Assembly (NCBI GenBank): GCA_902789345.1
Contig: CADANT010000001.1
Location: 124,001-188,000, forward strand
Length of the DNA stretch: 64,000 nt
Direction of reading: 5' to 3'
Origin: an uncultured Ruminococcus sp.
Lineage (GTDB): Bacteria > Bacillota > Clostridia > Oscillospirales > Acutalibacteraceae
The stretch's first letter is position 1. Every line of letters starts with the position of its first letter. The notes under the pieces were generated by a model. That model had not been told where the DNA came from. It was given only the letters and a program-made list of their open reading frames with translations, and searched no databases. Below, piece after piece: positions 59,295 through 64,000 of this stretch. The position numbers and the translations under genes were made by a program.

Positions 59295-60659
59295 TTATTC
59301 CGATCTTAGCACCGAGGCACAGGCCTCCATAGCCGCCACTGCAACAGGGCCGGCTGTACTAAAGCCGTAGCCGCCGTTTTCTACTATTACGGCAAAGGCA
59401 AGAGGAGCGTCTTCGTCTTGAGAATAGCCTACCATCCAGGCGTGTGGCTCTTTGTTTTCGCCTACCTCGGCAGTACCTGTTTTAGCACAAACAGTAAGGC
59501 TTGGAAACAGGCTGTCACCGTAGTAGCTGGTAACATCGTAACGCATATATTCGTCAAGCTTAGCCGCCAGGTCGGAGTCTATCATATCCTTTGTGCCGCC
59601 GTTAATCTCCATAACGCCGCTTTTAATCTCATTTGGCAATACGGCTGTTCCGCCGTTGGCTATAGCACCGCACATTATCGCCATTTGCATTGGGTTTGCC
59701 TCTACAGTGTACTGACCTATACCGGACCAGCCCAGTCCGTTTTCGTCCGCTTTGCTTACATTGTAAACCTGCTTTGCGGTTTCTGTGCTGTTTACGGTGA
59801 CAATGCTGTTAAAGCCCAGCTTTTCTGCCATTGCGGTCATTTTGTCTTTGCCAAGTCTTGCGGCAAGCTCAGAGAATACCACATTGCAGGACTGCGCCAA
59901 GCCCTCTTTCATAGTAAGCTCACCGTGAATGTGCATACAGGTTATTTCGTTGCCGCCAATATTTGTACTGCCGTTGCAGGTAAAGGTTTCGTTTTCAATA
60001 TCAGGAATATTTTCAAGAGCCGCCGCAGCAGTTATAATCTTAAAGGTAGAACCTGGAGCATATAAACCTGCAAGCACTTTGTCAACATACACGCCGTCGT
60101 ATTCCTTTTCGTTATCCTCTGTAATTTCCGGAGGGTCCAGTGGGTCGTAGGTAGGGGTGCTTACACTGCACAGCACCTCGCCTGTTTTATAATTGTACAC
60201 CACTACTGCACCGTTGTGTCCACTTAAAGCATTGTAGGCGGCATTACAGGCGGAGGAATCTATTGTAAGCGTTATGTTGCTGCCTGCTTTTAATGAGGAG
60301 GGCAGGCCTAATCCCCACAAGTAGTTAAAGCCTATTAGCTGAGAACGGTAAGAGCTTTGAATTGCAGAAGAAATATTTAAGCTGTCGTCCCCTACTACAT
60401 GTAGTGTAGAAAGCCTGGTGGTATAGTCGCTGTTATAAAGTCTTTCACCGTCTTGCGAATATGCAAGAGTATTGCCGTTGCGGTCAAATATTTCTCCGGC
60501 GGAGGAAAGACCGCCGCTGCCGGCTAAATGGCCGTTGTACGGGTGCTGAATCCACTGCCCCGCGTTCAAAAATATTTTCACAATAAATACGCACAGCCCT
60601 ACTATAGCAAGCAATGCAATTATAAGCACCATAGTAGACCTTGAACGGGTTTTTCTCAT
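59295..60659 (-). CDS. Class B penicillin-binding protein (PbpA-like transpeptidase)
   Basis: A 454-residue peptidoglycan transpeptidase with an N-terminal membrane anchor (about 10-33). The dimerisation region is short, as in actinobacterial PbpA. Catalytic motifs are intact: Ser in APGSTFK, SCN in LAQSCNVVF and KTG in CAKTGTAEVGE. AAGGAG precedes the ATG. It lies 24 bases downstream of the FHA-FtsW gene. SEDS proteins polymerise glycan strands and class B PBPs cross-link them, so the pair is a wall-synthesis module, perhaps for sporulation or elongation. Confidence 0.94.
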   Translation of the reverse strand: MRKTRSRSTMVLIIALLAIVGLCVFIVKIFLNAGQWIQHPYNGHLAGSGGLSSAGEIFDRNGNTLAYSQDGERLYNSDYTTRLSTLHVVGDDSLNISSAIQSSYRSQLIGFNYLWGLGLPSSLKAGSNITLTIDSSACNAAYNALSGHNGAVVVYNYKTGEVLCSVSTPTYDPLDPPEITEDNEKEYDGVYVDKVLAGLYAPGSTFKIITAAAALENIPDIENETFTCNGSTNIGGNEITCMHIHGELTMKEGLAQSCNVVFSELAARLGKDKMTAMAEKLGFNSIVTVNSTETAKQVYNVSKADENGLGWSGIGQYTVEANPMQMAIMCGAIANGGTAVLPNEIKSGVMEINGGTKDMIDSDLAAKLDEYMRYDVTSYYGDSLFPSLTVCAKTGTAEVGENKEPHAWMVGYSQDEDAPLAFAVIVENGGYGFSTAGPVAVAAMEACASVLRSE

Positions 60660-60683
60660 AAAGCTGCTCCTTTCGCTAAAGGA

Positions 60684-62393
60684 TTATACATTTCGTTTTA
60701 TCTTTTTAACCGCATAGGTGCGTTCGTCTGCCGCCTTTATAAACGCCAGCAAGCACCAACAGGAAATCATACTTGAACCGCCGGCACTTATAAACGGAAG
60801 CGTTACACCTGTAAGAGGAAGAATGTCTGTAGCGCCAAAAACATTAAGTGCAGTTTGTACAAGCATTAAGCCTGCGGCACAGCAAGCCGAAATCGAATAA
60901 AATGTAGAACGGCTTCTTGTAGTAATGGCTCTGGCATATATAACCAAGCCTATTATGCAGGCAACAATAGCAATAGCTATAATTAAGCCAAGCTCTTCAC
61001 AAAGCAGTCCAAACACAAGGTCGCTTTCGGAGGCGCCTACATATTTTAAGTAGCCGTTGCCTACGCCTACGCCGGTTATACCGCCGCTTGCGGAATATGT
61101 AAGAACTCTTGCCTGCTGGTAACCTGTAGAGTTTGCAAGCTCAAAGCACTTGCCCCAAGCACTGAAACGGTCTGCTATATACGGCTTAAACGAAAGCACC
61201 ACTGTTGCGCCCATAACAGCCGCAACAACTGCAAGAATAACTGTTTTAATGTCGCCGCTTCGCATAAACGCAATAAACAAAAAGGTACAGAAGAATATTA
61301 ACGCCGTACCAAGGTCGCTCATAATTATAAGAGCGCCTACGCATATTGCGGAAAATATAATAAAGTGAATTAGGTTTCCCTTTGTGAGCAGTTTGTCAAG
61401 TGCAGAGGCACTTACAAAAATATAAATAACCTTAACAAATTCAGATGGCTGAATAGAAACACCGCCAATGCTAAGCCAGTTAGCCGCACCGTAGGTTACC
61501 TTTGCAAACAGAATGTTTACTGCCAAAAACGCCATAGCCAGCAAATAAAGAGGTATTCTGAATTTTTCTATTCTGTCGGGATTTTCAATAACCTTTATAA
61601 TAATGGCAAAGCATACCATACCGGCTACCATTGCGGCGGCCTGCACAAGGCTTTGCTTAAATACCTGCCGTACAAGCATCATAATGCCTGTTCCGCTCAT
61701 AAATATTGCCAAAGATTCAAGCTCAAAGCTAACCCTTTTAAGTGCCTTAGTGGATATATGATAAAATGTCCAGCTTGCCGCCATTATAACGCCCCATGTT
61801 GCAAAGGGCATAAAGTCCTGAACATCTACACACAGGCTTGCCTCCACCGCCATAAAAAATAAATAAACAGATATAAGCACAAGCAGAAAAACAGGCTTTA
61901 TTGCCGCCTTGCTTTTAGGTCGGTTAAAAAACCACGACTTATTGTCTGCTATAACATCGTCTGTTCTTTTTACTATATAGCTTGTATCTCCTACACGAAT
62001 AACATCATCTATCATTATAGGTGTGCGGTCTTGAGTTTGCTTATCGTTTACATATGTGCCGGACTTAGAGCCAACATCGTTAATAAACCAGCCCTCTTTT
62101 CGCCGCAAAAGCACTGCGTGATCTCTTGAAACCGTAGGGTCGGCAATAAAAATGTCGCTTCCCTTGCTTCTGCCAATGGAATTTTCCCAGTAAAGTACAG
62201 GCGTACTTTCACCTGTTGCCTGATTAACCAACATAATAAGAGCCTGCTCATCTCGGCGGTGGCGCCGCATAGAGCTAAAGCATTGAAATACTATAATAAC
62301 AGCCAAAATCGGCAGTAATATTCTTATAACCAGAAGTGCTATATCAATAACAACATCAAGAAAAGGCAGGTTAAACCACGAAAGAAAGTCCAT
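60684..62393 (-). CDS. FHA domain fused to a FtsW/RodA/SpoVE (SEDS) glycosyltransferase
   Basis: A 569-residue SEDS peptidoglycan polymerase with an added regulatory domain. One N-terminal helix (about 10-38) is followed by an FHA domain (about 65-140: GRSKGSDIFI, SRDHAVLLRR, SKSGTYVND) that binds phospho-threonine proteins. After a linker come about ten membrane helices with SEDS motifs: GANWLSIGGVSIQPSEFVKV, the catalytic Asp region MSDLGTALIFF, and GVTLPFISAGGSSM. The FHA-RodA-PbpA grouping is known from actinobacteria and some Clostridia, where a Ser/Thr kinase controls it; no kinase is in this window. Confidence 0.94.
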   Translation of the reverse strand: MDFLSWFNLPFLDVVIDIALLVIRILLPILAVIIVFQCFSSMRRHRRDEQALIMLVNQATGESTPVLYWENSIGRSKGSDIFIADPTVSRDHAVLLRRKEGWFINDVGSKSGTYVNDKQTQDRTPIMIDDVIRVGDTSYIVKRTDDVIADNKSWFFNRPKSKAAIKPVFLLVLISVYLFFMAVEASLCVDVQDFMPFATWGVIMAASWTFYHISTKALKRVSFELESLAIFMSGTGIMMLVRQVFKQSLVQAAAMVAGMVCFAIIIKVIENPDRIEKFRIPLYLLAMAFLAVNILFAKVTYGAANWLSIGGVSIQPSEFVKVIYIFVSASALDKLLTKGNLIHFIIFSAICVGALIIMSDLGTALIFFCTFLFIAFMRSGDIKTVILAVVAAVMGATVVLSFKPYIADRFSAWGKCFELANSTGYQQARVLTYSASGGITGVGVGNGYLKYVGASESDLVFGLLCEELGLIIAIAIVACIIGLVIYARAITTRSRSTFYSISACCAAGLMLVQTALNVFGATDILPLTGVTLPFISAGGSSMISCWCLLAFIKAADERTYAVKKIKRNV

Positions 62394-62496
62394 ATATTCA
62401 CACCTTTCTCAGTAGGGTATGCGGTTACAGCATTATTCCTATGTAAATGTACCGCCCCAAAATAAAATAAACATATTTTTTCTCTTTATAAAGTAG

Positions 62497-62525
62497 ATAA
62501 TATTCCATACCGTTGCAAAAGTCAA
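62497..62525 (-). promoter_or_regulatory. Promoter of the FHA-FtsW/PBP operon
   Basis: On the minus strand: -35 TTGACT (62520-62525), 17-bp spacer, -10 TATTAT (62497-62502), leaving a leader of about 95 nt. Confidence 0.72.
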
Positions 62526-62690
62526 GAAACATTGTGTAAATAAATAACAACAGTAAATTACAAAAGTATATCAACTGATTTACTGCGGAAATTGGTTAAC
62601 ACCGGGCATAATAGACAAAGGTTTTGCCCATATTTTTCAAGGAAATTCCACAGCGTATTTATGTATGGTGTTATACAGAAACTGTGGGCA

Positions 62691-62717
62691 GCAAACCTTA
62701 GTATGCCTACCCACAGT
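62691..62717 (-). terminator. Probable terminator after the UPF0104 gene
   Basis: ACTGTGGG (62691-62698) and CCCACAGT (62710-62717) pair; only a short T-tract follows on the minus strand. Confidence 0.6.
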
Positions 62718-62738
62718 AATACTTAACATTATATATTA

Positions 62739-63923
62739 CTAAATTTCGTCCTGCACCTGCTGAATGTCTAAAAATTCCCCACTGCTTTCACAGCTTTCGT
62801 CGTCCGTGCTTTCTGTATCCTCTAAATTCTCTAAACTTTCAGTATCCCCTTGGTCTGTGGAATTTTCCTGCTGAGCCGTATCTGCTCTAACGGCTTTTTC
62901 ATCTTCTTTCTTTTTAGTAAGAATAGAGAACGGTGCGCAAATTAAAATTACGCCATAATATGTAATTACTCGCCAAAGCAGCAATGCGGATTTTAATATA
63001 GCCGAGCCGTAGAACATTTTGTAGAAAACAGAGAACGCAAGCTCAGCCGCACCTGTTGCCCCCGGCAAAGGTATCATAGCAGACGCAAGGGTAACAAAAG
63101 CCTGTGAACAAACCATATCTACCGGTGAGGCGCCGTTTAATCCAAACGCCCTGTAAATACAGTACGGAACAAGCATCATTAACAAAACCTGTACAAAAAC
63201 CAACAGGTATGATTTTACCATTAGCTTTGGCTTGCTCATAAGGGCTTTGTTGCCGTCGTGAAACACCTCTACCTGGTCGGTAATGGATTTTATATATTTT
63301 TCCGGGTTTTTAATAAGCTTTATTTTTCTTATTAATTTACTGCATACCCTTACTACCCAGTTTGAAAAGCGTCTGTTAAAGGAAATAAAAATAAACAGTC
63401 CCGTAACCACCACCTGCGAGAAAAATCCGGCTATAACAAAAGCCCAAAGCACAGGTGTGTTTACATGGCTGATAAAAAAATCGAACTTAAAAATAAGTGC
63501 AAAAACACTAAACGCCGTAGAAGTTATTTGAAACACCACAAATTTTTGCGTCATACAGGATGTGGCAAAGCCGGCGTCTATTTTTTTGTTTGCCATAAAT
63601 ATAACTTGCATAGGTTGTCCGCCTGTTGAGGAGGGAGTTATGGCACTAAAAAAACTACCTACACACGAGGACTTTACTCCGTCCAAAAAAGTAAAGCTGC
63701 TGTAGTCGCCTTTAATATACATATATGTTACAACGGAATCTATAAACATATTTCCCAACTGACACAGCACTGCAAGCACCACCCATAAGGCGTTTAAGCT
63801 TATGTCTGAAGAAATAAGGTCAATAAGACCGTCCTCCGATACACAAAAGTATGTAATTAAGCCTATTGACAAGGCAATAACTATTATGTTAAACACAACA
63901 GCAAAACTGATTTTTTTCTTCAT
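62739..63923 (-). CDS. Lysylphosphatidylglycerol synthase-like (UPF0104) membrane protein
   Basis: A polytopic membrane protein of 394 residues. I choose ATG 63923 (MKKKISFAVVFNIIVI), with GAGGAT upstream. About eight helices are present, with family motifs SSCVGSFFSAITPSSTGGQPMQ and MIPLPGATGAAELAFSVFY typical of the LPG_synthase_TM/UPF0104 family, the flippase-like part of MprF. The soluble lysyl-transferase domain of MprF is absent. The last 60 residues are acidic and disordered. It may move a lipid across the membrane; the substrate is unknown. Confidence 0.88.
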   Translation of the reverse strand: MKKKISFAVVFNIIVIALSIGLITYFCVSEDGLIDLISSDISLNALWVVLAVLCQLGNMFIDSVVTYMYIKGDYSSFTFLDGVKSSCVGSFFSAITPSSTGGQPMQVIFMANKKIDAGFATSCMTQKFVVFQITSTAFSVFALIFKFDFFISHVNTPVLWAFVIAGFFSQVVVTGLFIFISFNRRFSNWVVRVCSKLIRKIKLIKNPEKYIKSITDQVEVFHDGNKALMSKPKLMVKSYLLVFVQVLLMMLVPYCIYRAFGLNGASPVDMVCSQAFVTLASAMIPLPGATGAAELAFSVFYKMFYGSAILKSALLLWRVITYYGVILICAPFSILTKKKEDEKAVRADTAQQENSTDQGDTESLENLEDTESTDDESCESSGEFLDIQQVQDEI

Positions 63924-64000
63924 ATTAATCCTCGTAAATTCACCACAAATTCGGCTTAACATAAGCATACCATAAAAAATCCACATTTTATGGCATATTT

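Overview
The window looks like the chromosome of an A/T-rich, endospore-forming Gram-positive anaerobe of the class Clostridia, probably close to Ruminococcaceae/Oscillospiraceae. The evidence is a spoIIID gene, a Gram-positive dnaX-ybaB-recR cluster with the SRP RNA just upstream, a glgC/glgD pair of the Firmicutes type, a BirA-type box before bioY, a flavodiiron protein, and good sigma-A promoters (TTGACA-17-TATAAT type) with AGGAGG ribosome sites. I see no tRNA, rRNA operon, CRISPR array, insertion sequence or prophage.

Layout. 0-3 kb: recR, ybaB, dnaX and SRP RNA (minus strand). 3-8 kb: spoIIID, an OmpR-type response regulator, its histidine kinase and an HtrA protease. 8-12 kb: small membrane and NUDIX genes, then a two-gene polysaccharide locus (sugar transferase plus O-antigen-polymerase-like protein). 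12-15.6 kb: a deaminase and an operon of three paralogous DUF3592-like membrane proteins with an in-frame remnant of a fourth. 15.8-20.5 kb: GNAT, YdcF, an orphan ATPase/DRTGG pair, DUF1284-bioY, an sce7726-like gene and a lipoprotein. 20.5-26.7 kb: glycogen operon glgB-glgC-glgD-glgA. 26.8-32.7 kb: carbon-nitrogen hydrolase, a divergent EF-G-like GTPase and a GH3 hexosaminidase. 32.8-40.3 kb: pnp, rpsO and the str operon (rpsL-rpsG-fusA-tuf). 40.6-54.7 kb: MBL lipoprotein, heterodimeric ABC exporter, LytTR/GHKL two-component system, methyltransferase, esterase, flavodiiron protein, NUDIX, phosphohexomutase and acpP. 54.9-56.3 kb: aroE-aroK. 56.4-59.1 kb: a putative surface protein next to a self-contained DNA inversion switch. 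59.3-64 kb: a class B PBP, an FHA-FtsW/RodA fusion and an LPG-synthase/UPF0104 membrane protein.

The most striking find is at 57713-59106. A tyrosine recombinase gene is bracketed by a perfect 30-bp inverted repeat. Inside the segment, next to the right repeat, is a strong outward promoter (TTGACA-17-TATTAT). In the sequenced orientation it fires straight into a terminator hairpin. Inverted, it would fire across the left repeat into the leader of the putative surface protein gene (56431-57423), for which I see no good promoter. This is the layout of the Salmonella Hin switch, but with a tyrosine recombinase: a predicted phase-variable ON/OFF switch, shown here OFF. A 18-nt match to the repeat follows another terminator at 18028-18045.

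Other points of note: a likely 2-nt slip in a CA repeat near the end of aroE; a conserved N-terminal motif in the DUF3592-like paralogs; an EF-G paralog lacking the catalytic His and the NKxD motif; an acidic tail on GlgB; and several perfect palindromes in promoter regions without a neighbouring regulator gene.
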